The translations under genes and the position numbers were made by a program. The notes under the pieces are model-generated. The model saw only the letters and a program-made list of their open reading frames with translations, searched no databases and was not told the origin of the DNA. 64,000 nucleotides of DNA from Pseudomonadota bacterium (GTDB lineage: Bacteria; Pseudomonadota; Gammaproteobacteria; Burkholderiales; SG8-39): the NCBI GenBank assembly GCA_947455195.1, contig CANGMI010000001.1, forward strand, positions 248,001 to 312,000, given 5' to 3'. Of this stretch, positions 30,739 to 39,087 are shown in pieces; position 1 is the stretch's first letter; every line of letters starts with the position of its first letter.

Positions 30739-32445
30739 CTAGAGATCTTCAGCAAGAATCATGTCGGTGAGCCCCTTGCCGCCTGCCACCATCGGATACA
30801 CGTTCTCGGTGGCATCGGTGAGGAAATCGAGGAACACCAGCTGGTCACGGCGGGCAAAGGCCTCGCGCAAGGCCGGTTCGACATCGGATGGATTCTCGAT
30901 GCGCAGACCGACATGGCCGTAGGCCTCGGCCAGACGCACGAAATCGGGCAGCGCATCCATGTAGGACTCCGCGTACCGATTGCCGTGGAAGAATTCCTGC
31001 CACTGGCGCACCATGCCCATGTAACGGTTGTTCAGGTTGATGATCTTGATCGGCAGGTGGTACTGCTTGCAGGTCGACAACTCCTGGATGCACATCTGGA
31101 TGCTGGCCTCGCCCGTGACGCATGCCACCGTTGCCTCCGGGTTGGCCATGAACGCACCCATGGCAGAGGGCAGACCGAAGCCCATGGTGCCCAGTCCGCC
31201 TGAATTGATCCAGCGACGCGGCTTGTCGAACTTGTAGAACTGCGCCGCCCACATCTGGTGCTGGCCGACGTCGGATGTGACGATGGCGTCGCCCCCGGTT
31301 ACCTCCCAGAGCTTCTCGACCACGAATTGTGGCTTGATGATCGTGGCCGCACGGTCGTAGCGCAGGCAATCACGGCCCCGCCACTCGTTGATCTGGGTCC
31401 ACCAGGCATCCAGGGCCGGCTTGTCGACGGCGCCGGCATGGGCCTCGAGTTGCGCCGTCAATTCCAGCAGGACTTCGCGCACATCGCCCACGATCGGCAC
31501 ATCGACACGCACGCGCTTGGAAATCGACGACGGATCAACGTCGATATGGATGATGCGACGCGAGAAGCGGGCGAAGTCGCGCGGGTCACCGATGACCCGG
31601 TCATCGAATCGCGCACCGATGGCGAGGAGCACATCGCAGTGCTGCATCGCCATGTTGGCTTCATAAGTACCGTGCATGCCGAGCATGCCGACGAATTGCG
31701 GATCGGTGCCCGGAAAGCCGCCCAGTCCCATCAGGGTGTTGGTACAGGGGAAGCCCAGCTTGTGCACGAGGCGGGTGAGTTCGTTCGAGGCATCGGCCAG
31801 CACGATGCCACCGCCGGTGTAGATCATCGGGCGTTTGGCTTCGAGCAGCAGTTCGAGCGCCTTGCGGATCTGCCCCGAATGACCACGCACCACGGGTTGA
31901 TAGGTGCGTATCTCGACCCGCTCGGGGTAGACGAACTCGCACCGGTCGGCGGTGACGTCCTTGGGGATGTCGACCAGCACAGGCCCGGGACGGCCGGTGG
32001 TGGCGATATGGAACGCCTTCTTCATCGTCACCGCGAGATCACGCACGTCCTTCACGAGGAAGTTGTGCTTCACGCAGGGGCGCGTGATGCCTACCGTGTC
32101 GACTTCCTGAAACGCATCAAGACCGATGGCGTGCGTCGGCACCTGCCCGGTGATGATGATCATCGGGATCGAATCCATGTACGCGGTGGCGATGCCGGTG
32201 ACCGCGTTGGTGACGCCCGGACCCGAGGTGACCAGGCAAACGCCCACTTTGCGACTGGCGCGCGAATAACCGTCAGCGGCGTGCGCGGCGCCCTGCTCGT
32301 GTCGCACCAGCACGTGCTTGACCTTGTCCTGCTTGAACAGTTCGTCGTAAATGTGCAGCACCGAGCCGCCCGGATAGCCGAAGACGAATTCGACGCCCTC
32401 GGCAGCGAGCGACTGAACGACGATTTCCGCGCCTGTGAGTTCCAT
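30739..32445 (-). CDS. ilvB: Acetolactate synthase large (catalytic) subunit
   Basis: Thiamine-diphosphate enzyme making acetolactate and acetohydroxybutyrate. The order is the N-terminal PYR domain with the catalytic Glu region (GYPGGSVLHIYDELF ... RHEQGAAHAADGYSR), the FAD-binding central domain, and the ThDP motif in the C-terminal domain (CVTGEASIQMCIQELSTCKQYHLPIKIINLNN). The usual GDGS of that motif reads GEAS here. Length is 568 aa. The start at 32445 matches MELTGAEIVVQSL; the frame opens nine codons earlier. It heads the ilvB-ilvH-ilvC-psd-pssA run. Confidence 0.95.
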   Translation of the reverse strand: MELTGAEIVVQSLAAEGVEFVFGYPGGSVLHIYDELFKQDKVKHVLVRHEQGAAHAADGYSRASRKVGVCLVTSGPGVTNAVTGIATAYMDSIPMIIITGQVPTHAIGLDAFQEVDTVGITRPCVKHNFLVKDVRDLAVTMKKAFHIATTGRPGPVLVDIPKDVTADRCEFVYPERVEIRTYQPVVRGHSGQIRKALELLLEAKRPMIYTGGGIVLADASNELTRLVHKLGFPCTNTLMGLGGFPGTDPQFVGMLGMHGTYEANMAMQHCDVLLAIGARFDDRVIGDPRDFARFSRRIIHIDVDPSSISKRVRVDVPIVGDVREVLLELTAQLEAHAGAVDKPALDAWWTQINEWRGRDCLRYDRAATIIKPQFVVEKLWEVTGGDAIVTSDVGQHQMWAAQFYKFDKPRRWINSGGLGTMGFGLPSAMGAFMANPEATVACVTGEASIQMCIQELSTCKQYHLPIKIINLNNRYMGMVRQWQEFFHGNRYAESYMDALPDFVRLAEAYGHVGLRIENPSDVEPALREAFARRDQLVFLDFLTDATENVYPMVAGGKGLTDMILAEDL

Positions 32446-32681
32446 GATGTCAGTTGCCTCGGGAGCCACCATAGCAGCCCCGCATCGTAGCGCTTGCCTT
32501 CGCCGCCCTCAGGCCGACGACGCAAAGTGCTGAAAAAGCTGATGAAAACCGCCTAGGGTAAGAGCTAGACAACGATTGGTCAAGCCAAATTGGCGAGCAC
32601 TCACCGCGCTCACCAGGTCTTTGCTACCATTCGTCGCGCTGCCGAGGTGCCCGCCGCCCTGCCGCCCGAAGGACTTCCGCC

Positions 32682-33248
32682 CTGGCTACCCGCACCGAAC
32701 TGTCGCAATTCCTCGAAGGCGTCGAACGACGAGCCTTCAAGCAGGCGCTGTACGCGGTGCGCGAGGAACAAGCCGCGCTCGACATCGTGCAGGAGGCAAT
32801 GATGCGTCTGGCCGAGCGCTACGGGGAGCGCCCGATCGAGGAGTTCCCGCTCGTCTTTCAACGCATCGTGCAGAACGCCATTCGCGACCACTTCAGGCGC
32901 CAGAAGGTGCGCTCTGGCGTCCTCAGTCCGATGTCCGTCCTCGAGGGTCGCGCCGATGACACCGATGACGACCCGCTCGATCGCCTCCCGGTCGAAGCCG
33001 CATCGTTCGAATTTGCCTCGCCCGAACTGAAACTCTCGCGCGAGGAAACACTGCGGTTGATTGAAAATGCACTGACAGAACTGCCGGCGCGTCAACGCGA
33101 AGCGTTCCTGCTGCGTTATTGGGAGGAATTCGATGTCGCCGAGACAGCGACGGTCATGGGTTGTTCGGAGGGCAGCGTGAAAACCCACTGCTCCCGCGCC
33201 ACCCACGCCATCGCGGCGGCACTCAAGGCGAAAGGGTATCTCAGATGA
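32682..33248 (+). CDS. ECF-type RNA polymerase sigma factor, CTG start
   Basis: Sigma factor of 188 aa with region 2 (FKQALYAVREEQAALDIVQEAMMRLAERY, FQRIVQNAIRDHFRR) and region 4 (LPARQREAFLLRYWEEFDVAETATVMGCSEGSVKTHCSRA). Starting at the first GTG (32757) would cut region 2. The conserved-looking N-terminus ATRTELSQFLEGVERRAFKQ begins at a CTG codon at 32682 with GAAGGA 8 bases upstream, and no ATG, GTG or TTG occurs in frame before it. It overlaps the DUF3619 gene (ATGA). Its regulon is unknown. Confidence 0.85.
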   Translation: MATRTELSQFLEGVERRAFKQALYAVREEQAALDIVQEAMMRLAERYGERPIEEFPLVFQRIVQNAIRDHFRRQKVRSGVLSPMSVLEGRADDTDDDPLDRLPVEAASFEFASPELKLSREETLRLIENALTELPARQREAFLLRYWEEFDVAETATVMGCSEGSVKTHCSRATHAIAAALKAKGYLR

Positions 33249-33748
33249 ATCACGACCAGCTTGGCAGCACGATCCGCAACCTTCTGGAGCAGTCGCTCGA
33301 GAACCCGTCGGTGCCGGTCGCGCAGTTGCGCGCTCGGCGCGAAGAGGCGCTGGCGGCATTTGCTCGAGCCCAGACCGTCGCCGAAGCGGTGCCCCTCACT
33401 GCCCTGGCCGGCGTGGGTCGACGGCAGGAACCCTCTCAAGCCGGTCCCCGCACCCTTCTGGTGCGCGTCATTCTGCCGGCCGCGATCCTGCTGGCGGCCG
33501 TTCTGGGATGGCAGCACTGGCAGAGCACCTTGCGCCTCGATCCCGAAATCGAGGGACTGGGCCGCATCGACGCCGAACTGCTCAAGAGCGACCTCCCGGT
33601 CGATGCGCTGATCGACCCTGACTTCAAGGCCTACCTGCACAAGGTCGCCACAAACCGTGAGGCAAGCCCGGAAACAACCGCTGAGGGCACGGCGGGCACG
33701 ACCAACGGCGCGGGCGCCAACGAGGCTTCCGGTCGCAGTGCGCGCTAG
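33245..33748 (+). CDS. DUF3619 family single-pass membrane protein, possible anti-sigma factor
   Basis: Protein of 167 aa with a helical N-terminal part (LGSTIRNLLEQSLENPSVPVAQLRARREEALAAFARAQ), one membrane helix (LLVRVILPAAILLAAVLGW) and a short periplasmic tail (PEIEGLGRIDAELLKSDLPVDALIDPDFKAYL). This topology and its coupling to the sigma factor through an ATGA overlap are those of an anti-sigma factor, but that function is inferred. The family is known as DUF3619. Confidence 0.8.
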   Translation: MNHDQLGSTIRNLLEQSLENPSVPVAQLRARREEALAAFARAQTVAEAVPLTALAGVGRRQEPSQAGPRTLLVRVILPAAILLAAVLGWQHWQSTLRLDPEIEGLGRIDAELLKSDLPVDALIDPDFKAYLHKVATNREASPETTAEGTAGTTNGAGANEASGRSAR

Positions 33749-34181
33749 CGCCGTTCGCGCTGGTCTGGCTGCCCTGGTACTGGCCATCGTCCAGGGTCAT
33801 GCGCTGGCTGCAGAGCCGGCCTGGTCGAAACTGCCCCCCCAGGAAAAACAGATCCTCGCGCCCTTGCGTGACAGTTGGGACACCCTCGAGGAGCGGCGCA
33901 AGGCCAAGTGGCGGGAAGTGGCACGGCTCTATCCGGGGATGAACAGCGAGGAGCAGTCGCGCCTGCAGGGCCAGATGCGACAATGGGCCGCTCTCACGCC
34001 GGAGCAGCGCCGCGCTGCGCGCGAGGAATTTCGCGAGCACACCCGCCTCGACCCCGACCGCAAGCAGGACGTGCTCGAAAAGTGGAAGACCTACAGCACC
34101 CTGCCGCTCGAGCAGCGCAGGGCATTCGTCGGCGGTGACGCGCCTGCGAACCCGAACAGCCCGACCGCTGGCAACCGATGA
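33738..34181 (+). CDS. DUF3106 family periplasmic protein
   Basis: Secreted protein of 147 aa when started at the GTG at 33738, which gives a clean signal peptide (MRASAVRAGLAALVLAIVQGHALAAEP). The mature part is highly helical and charged (LPPQEKQILAPLRDSWDTLEERRKAKWREVARLYPGM, LTPEQRRAAREEF), reminiscent of LTXXQ-type periplasmic stress sensors. It overlaps the upstream gene by 11 bases and the RDD gene by 4. Role unknown. Confidence 0.8.
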   Translation: MRASAVRAGLAALVLAIVQGHALAAEPAWSKLPPQEKQILAPLRDSWDTLEERRKAKWREVARLYPGMNSEEQSRLQGQMRQWAALTPEQRRAAREEFREHTRLDPDRKQDVLEKWKTYSTLPLEQRRAFVGGDAPANPNSPTAGNR

Positions 34182-34765
34182 CCGTCGCGTCACAGGCAGA
34201 GGCCGACGCACTGCGCGGCCACCCGCCTTGCCTGCCTTCGGCCCCCTTGTGGCGCCGGATGGCCGCCATGGTCTACGAGTCACTGCTGGTCGCGGCTCTG
34301 GTGCTCCTCACCGGTCTCGCCGTGCAACTCCTGGCCAGTCTGGGCGGACTGGCTCAACCGGACAGCGGCTGGCGGCTTGCAGGCGCCAATCGCCTGCTGC
34401 TGCAGGCGAGCATCACCGTCGCCATCGCCCTTTACTTCAGTCTTTCATGGCGCCGTGGACAGACCCTTGCCATGCGTGCATGGCGGCTGCGGCTCGAAAC
34501 CACCCACGGGACGCTGCCGAGCGGGCGCCGGGCCCTGCTTCGGCTGGCACTGATCGCGCTCCTAGTGGTGCCGGCCACCGTCGCTTCGTTCTGGCTCATC
34601 GAGCACCCGCGCGACTGGGCGGGTCGGGTCGCGCTCATGCCGCTCGCGGCCGCTCTTCTCTGGAGCCTCATCGACCGCGATCGCCAGGCAGTCTTTGACC
34701 GCCTCGCAGGCACACGACTCGTGTTGCTGCCAGCGGCTAACGCCGCTCGATCCGCCACATCATGA
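34178..34765 (+). CDS. RDD family membrane protein
   Basis: Inner-membrane protein of 195 aa with four hydrophobic stretches. The RDD-type features are RRMAAMVYESLLVAALVLL near the start, GQTLAMRAWRLRLET in the middle and LIDRDRQAVFDRLAGTRLV near the end. Members have unknown or transport-related roles. It is the last gene of the sigma factor cluster, starting inside the DUF3106 stop codon, and it overlaps lptG tail-to-tail by 29 bases. Confidence 0.85.
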   Translation: MTVASQAEADALRGHPPCLPSAPLWRRMAAMVYESLLVAALVLLTGLAVQLLASLGGLAQPDSGWRLAGANRLLLQASITVAIALYFSLSWRRGQTLAMRAWRLRLETTHGTLPSGRRALLRLALIALLVVPATVASFWLIEHPRDWAGRVALMPLAAALLWSLIDRDRQAVFDRLAGTRLVLLPAANAARSATS

Positions 34766-35810
34766 TGACGGCCGTGAGCAGGAATAGCGTCGACGGGACC
34801 CAGGCACTGAGGGCTGCAGGCCAGCGTTCGAGTACCCCGACATAGCCGAAAAGCGTGTTCATGCCGTAGAAAAGCACGCCCAGCATGATGCCGGCGAACA
34901 CCTTGGCCCCGAGTCCGCCATGACGGACATTGAGATAGCCGAACGGCAGCGCGAGTGCCATCATGACCAGAGCGCTTACCGGGTAGGACAATTTCTGCCA
35001 CAAGGCGATGTCGTAGCGCACGCTGTTCTGGTGATTGCGTGCCAGATGCCTGGAGTACTGGAAGAGGTCGAAGGCAGACATCTTCTGCGGATCGACCGCC
35101 AGCACCGTGAGCACATCGGGCGTCAGAACCGACTCCCAGACGCGCTCGGCCTCACGGGTGACCTGAGCCCCCTCGGGCAGAAACCGGGTCTCGACCACGC
35201 CGCTCAGCGTCCAGCGATTCTCTCCGAGATAGCGTCCTTGCTCGGCCTGGCTGATGGCCCTGAGGGTCCCGTCGGCGGCGAAGTCGTAGACGAGAACCTC
35301 GGCGATCGAGGAGTCGCCGTGCACCGTACGCACGTTCACGAAACTCTGCCCCGAACGCACCCAGACACCTGAGCGCAGTTCCTGCCCGACCCCCGCGCCG
35401 AGCGCCACGAGACGCAGTCGTTGCGCCATGCTGGCCGCGGCCGGTGTGAGCAATTCGCCGACGAGAACGGTGAGAACGACAAACACCACGCCGATGCGCA
35501 GCAGCGCCACACCCGCCTGGAACGGTGACAGGCCGGCCGTACGCATGACCGCAAACTCGGAGTTGGCCGCCAGACGAGCCAGCACATAGAGGGTGCCGAT
35601 GAGTACCGCAATCGGAAAGAGCTCGTACATGTGGCCAGGCAGGCTCAGTCCGACAAACAGAAAGGCCTGGGCAAGGCGGTAGGTGCTGCGGCCCACATCA
35701 CGCAGTTCGCTGACCAGATCGAAGAACGCAAAGAGTGCGAGAAACGCAACCATCACGAAGGCAGTCGCGAGGTAGATCTCACGGGCAAGGTATCGCCGCA
35801 GTGTGCGCAT
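34737..35810 (-). CDS. lptG: LPS export permease LptG
   Basis: Membrane subunit of the LptB2FG ABC transporter that extracts lipopolysaccharide from the inner membrane. The protein of 357 aa has the YjgP/YjgQ pattern: three N-terminal membrane helices, a periplasmic beta-jellyroll domain (about 130-270) and three C-terminal helices (PVSALVMMALALPFGYLNVRHGGLGAKVFAGI). The start at 35810 is 2 bases after the lptF stop and yields MRTLRRYLAREIY, the usual beginning; the long upstream frame runs inside lptF and is not real. Confidence 0.93.
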   Translation of the reverse strand: MRTLRRYLAREIYLATAFVMVAFLALFAFFDLVSELRDVGRSTYRLAQAFLFVGLSLPGHMYELFPIAVLIGTLYVLARLAANSEFAVMRTAGLSPFQAGVALLRIGVVFVVLTVLVGELLTPAAASMAQRLRLVALGAGVGQELRSGVWVRSGQSFVNVRTVHGDSSIAEVLVYDFAADGTLRAISQAEQGRYLGENRWTLSGVVETRFLPEGAQVTREAERVWESVLTPDVLTVLAVDPQKMSAFDLFQYSRHLARNHQNSVRYDIALWQKLSYPVSALVMMALALPFGYLNVRHGGLGAKVFAGIMLGVLFYGMNTLFGYVGVLERWPAALSAWVPSTLFLLTAVIMMWRIERR

Positions 35811-35812
35811 GA

Positions 35813-36907
35813 TCAAGCCGTCAGTGAGCGCCGGAGCCAGCGCAGCGGCGACCCCAGATGCATGCGATAGATCATCAGCAGACCAAATACGGCCAGCATC
35901 CCGGCATGGACGATCCACCAGCCGACCTGAAACGGGAGCTTGGCCTGGGCCACCTGCGCCTGGGCCACCGACAGCAGGTTGGTGTAGACCATGTAGGTGA
36001 GCACCGCGAAAGCAAGGTTGAGTGACGTGCTGGCCCGCGGATTGACGAAGGCGAGCGGAATCGCAAGCAGGGCGAGCACGATGGCGACGAGAGGCTGGCC
36101 CAGGCGCCATACGAGTTCGGCACGGCTCTCCAGCGTTTCCCTCGCCAGCAGGTCGGGCAGACTGAGGCCCCTCACCGAGACCCGCGCCGGCGCCGTCACC
36201 GACTGTTCGATCAGGATCGCATAGCGCTTGAACGCCATGACACGGTACTCGGGCGTGCCGGCCGTGCCCTCGTAGCGATGACCATCGATCAGGATCGCAT
36301 AGCGGTCACCCTCCGGAGTCGTCTCGATGGACCCGGAGCGCGCCACCATCACGCCCTGACGGCCATGCTGGCGGAACGACACGAAAACATTCTCGACACG
36401 CTTGTCGGCCTCTGAAAACGACTCGACGAAGAAAACCCGATCGGCGGCCGGCGACTCGAGAAATACCCCCGGCGCGATACGCGAGGTTTCCTCACGATTG
36501 GCCAGTTGCACCCTGAACTCTTCCATCTTCTGGTTCACCCACGGGGTGAGCCCAAGCGTGAGGGCGGCAATGAGAACCACGAAGGGGAGCGCAAAGACCA
36601 CAACCGGGCGCACCCAGGCCGTCAATGGCAACCCGGCACTGAACCAGATCACCATCTCCGATTCGCGGTAGCTTCGCGACAGCGCGAGCAAGACGGCGAT
36701 GAACATCGATCCACCGAGGATCAACGGCAGCGAATTGAGCGCACTGAAGCCCACGGTCGCAATCACGGCCTCGACCGGCAGTCGTCCGCCGGCGGCTCGC
36801 CCGAGTACATTCACGAGAGTGATCACCACCGCGATCGAGAACAGCGACGCAAACACCGCCGCGGCGAGATGGGTAAATTCGCGCAGCAGGGCACGCTGGA
36901 AGATCAC
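35813..36907 (-). CDS. lptF: LPS export permease LptF
   Basis: Partner of LptG in lipopolysaccharide export. I chose the GTG at 36907, which gives MIFQRALLREFTHLAAAVF, the standard LptF N-terminus, and a length of 364 aa. The open frame extends 40 codons further without homology. Six membrane helices flank a periplasmic domain; PLAFVNPRASTSLNLAFAVLTYMVYTNLL is the conserved C-terminal part. It diverges from pepA, as in many proteobacteria. Confidence 0.93.
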   Translation of the reverse strand: MIFQRALLREFTHLAAAVFASLFSIAVVITLVNVLGRAAGGRLPVEAVIATVGFSALNSLPLILGGSMFIAVLLALSRSYRESEMVIWFSAGLPLTAWVRPVVVFALPFVVLIAALTLGLTPWVNQKMEEFRVQLANREETSRIAPGVFLESPAADRVFFVESFSEADKRVENVFVSFRQHGRQGVMVARSGSIETTPEGDRYAILIDGHRYEGTAGTPEYRVMAFKRYAILIEQSVTAPARVSVRGLSLPDLLARETLESRAELVWRLGQPLVAIVLALLAIPLAFVNPRASTSLNLAFAVLTYMVYTNLLSVAQAQVAQAKLPFQVGWWIVHAGMLAVFGLLMIYRMHLGSPLRWLRRSLTA

Positions 36908-36918
36908 GGTCTGACCAT

Positions 36919-36947
36919 TTGGGATTTGCGCCCGAAGCTGCAATAAT
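36919..36947 (+). promoter_or_regulatory. Sigma-70 promoter candidate for pepA
   Basis: TTGGGA (36919-36924) and AATAAT (36942-36947) are separated by exactly 17 bases. The predicted start near 36954 would leave about 145 nt of leader before pepA, which is long, so an additional promoter is possible. Confidence 0.45.
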
Positions 36948-37098
36948 CGACCGACGGATGCATCGAACGATGGATGTGCACTGCCCGACCCCCGGTCGGG
37001 CATGCCGAGCACCCCTGCGAGGGGCATCTGCCGAGCGCCAAGCGCACGATCAATCGACGTCGCCTTCGAGCGGCGTCACTGCACCGAGGCCAAGCCCC

Positions 37099-38595
37099 AT
37101 GGAATTTAGCACAAAAGCTCTTGCCGCCGACAAGGCAAGCGGCCCCGCCGTCGTCGTAGGTATCCACGAAAAAGGTGAACTGAGCAGCGCCGCTGCGGCG
37201 CTCGACAAGGCCTGTGGCGGTGCGCTGCGCGCTGTCATCGAGCGGGGTGACTTCACCGGCAAGGCTGGCGCAACACGGGTGGTCTATCCGAACGCCGTCG
37301 GTCGTCTCGAGCGCGTGATTCTGGTGGGGCTGGGGTCGACGGGTGCGATCAGTCGCCGCCAGTATCGCGATGCCATCATCGCCGCCGTACGAGCAGCGCT
37401 GGAGACCGGTGCTGCCCGCGCGAGCCTCCTCCTTGCCGATATCGTCGTGGATGGGGCCGACCTGCGCTGGAAGGCCCGCCATGCGGCGCTCTGCGCCGCC
37501 GAGACCGCCTACCGGTTCGAGGACATGAAATCGACCCGAACGCCCGCCCCGGCGCTCTCCCAGATCGAATTCATCGTGGGCAGCAACGCCGACCTGCCGT
37601 CAGCCCGACGGGGTGTGCGCGAAGGCAGTGCCATCGGCGCCGGCAGCAACCTCGCCCGTACGCTGGGCAACCTGCCTGGCAACGTCTGCACACCCGCCTA
37701 CCTGGCGGCCCAGGCGCGCAAGCTCGGGCGGCAATGGAAGTTCCCGGTCACGGTGCTCGAACGTGCTCAGATGGAAAAGCTCGGCATGCACTCACTGCTC
37801 TCGGTGAGCCGTGGCTCGAGCCTGCCGCCCAAGTTCATCGTGATGAACTACCGTGGCGCATCGGCCAAGACCGCACCCATCGTGCTGGTGGGCAAGGGAA
37901 TCACCTTCGACACCGGTGGCATCTCGTTGAAGCCCGGTGCCGAGATGGACGAGATGAAGTTCGACATGTGCGGCGCGGCGAGCGTCTTCGGCGCCGTTCG
38001 GGCCGCCGCCGAGATGGAACTCCCGATCAATCTGATCGGCGTGGTGCCCACCTGCGAGAACATGCCGGGTGGGGACGCCACCCGCCCGGGCGACATCGTC
38101 ACGAGCATGGCCGGCCACACGGTCGAGATCCTCAACACCGACGCCGAGGGCCGGCTCATCCTGTGCGACGCGCTCACCTACAGCGAGCGTTTCAAGCCGG
38201 CAGTCGTCATCGACATCGCAACCCTGACCGGGGCCTGCGTGATTGCCCTGGGGCATGTGGCCAGCGGTCTGTTCAGTAACGACGAAGCCCTGGCCAGTGA
38301 CCTCCTTGCCGCAGGCGATGCGGCCGGTGACCGTGCCTGGCGCCTGCCGCTGTGGGATGACTATCTGGAGCAGTTGAAGAGCAACTTTGCCGATACCGCC
38401 AACATCGGTGGTCGAGCGGCAGGCTGCATCACGGCGGCGATGTTCCTGTCGCGCTTCACCCGTTCGATGCGCTGGGCGCACCTGGACATTGCCGGCGTGG
38501 CCTGGAAGTCGGGGGCACAGAAGGGCGCCACCGGCCGACCCGTGCCGCTGCTCACGCAATATCTGCTCGAGCAGGCGGACCGCAAGACCCGATGA
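37099..38595 (+). CDS. pepA: Leucyl aminopeptidase (cytosol aminopeptidase, M17)
   Basis: Dinuclear-metal aminopeptidase removing N-terminal residues; PepA also binds DNA in some bacteria. The protein of 498 aa has the N-terminal macro-like domain and the catalytic M17 domain with VGKGITFDTGGISLKP, KFDMCGAASVFG and the signature NTDAEGRLIL. The ATG at 37099 gives the usual MEFSTKAL start. The stop overlaps holC (ATGA). Confidence 0.95.
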   Translation: MEFSTKALAADKASGPAVVVGIHEKGELSSAAAALDKACGGALRAVIERGDFTGKAGATRVVYPNAVGRLERVILVGLGSTGAISRRQYRDAIIAAVRAALETGAARASLLLADIVVDGADLRWKARHAALCAAETAYRFEDMKSTRTPAPALSQIEFIVGSNADLPSARRGVREGSAIGAGSNLARTLGNLPGNVCTPAYLAAQARKLGRQWKFPVTVLERAQMEKLGMHSLLSVSRGSSLPPKFIVMNYRGASAKTAPIVLVGKGITFDTGGISLKPGAEMDEMKFDMCGAASVFGAVRAAAEMELPINLIGVVPTCENMPGGDATRPGDIVTSMAGHTVEILNTDAEGRLILCDALTYSERFKPAVVIDIATLTGACVIALGHVASGLFSNDEALASDLLAAGDAAGDRAWRLPLWDDYLEQLKSNFADTANIGGRAAGCITAAMFLSRFTRSMRWAHLDIAGVAWKSGAQKGATGRPVPLLTQYLLEQADRKTR

Positions 38596-39023
38596 CCCGT
38601 ATCGACTTCTATACCGAGGTCGATGACAAGGTCGCCTTCGCCTGCCGTATCGCGCAGAAGGCGTCACGCCAGCACCTGACGGTCGTGATGCTCGCCGACG
38701 ACGAAGGCCTCCTCGAGCGGGCGAGCACGCTCCTCTGGAGCCTGCCGGCCACGGGCTTCACGCCGCACTGCCGGGCCGGCACGCCGCTCGCCGACGAGAC
38801 GCCCATCGTGCTGGCGAGGCCCGGCGAAATCACGCCACACGACCAGGTGCTGATCAATCTGGCTGATGCACGCCCCACTGACTTTTCCCGTTTCGAGCGC
38901 CTGGCAGAAATCGTGAGTACGCTCGATGCCGACCGGCAACTGGCTCGAGAGCGCTACCGGTTCTACCGCGATCGCGGCTACACGATCGGCACCCACCGAA
39001 TGAGCGACGGCGCGTCCGACTGA
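38592..39023 (+). CDS. holC: DNA polymerase III chi subunit
   Basis: Clamp-loader accessory subunit that contacts SSB. The protein of 143 aa shows the chi pattern: [22 protein letters not shown] at the start, [16 protein letters not shown] in the middle and [25 protein letters not shown]. It is coupled to pepA by a 4-base overlap and precedes valS, the usual pepA-holC-valS order. Confidence 0.93.
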   Translation: MTRIDFYTEVDDKVAFACRIAQKASRQHLTVVMLADDEGLLERASTLLWSLPATGFTPHCRAGTPLADETPIVLARPGEITPHDQVLINLADARPTDFSRFERLAEIVSTLDADRQLARERYRFYRDRGYTIGTHRMSDGASD

Positions 39024-39087
39024 AGCGCATAAAATGATGGATTGCACCGGCCTCTGCCGGCGGGCCCCGTCTGTCACCGAGCACCCC

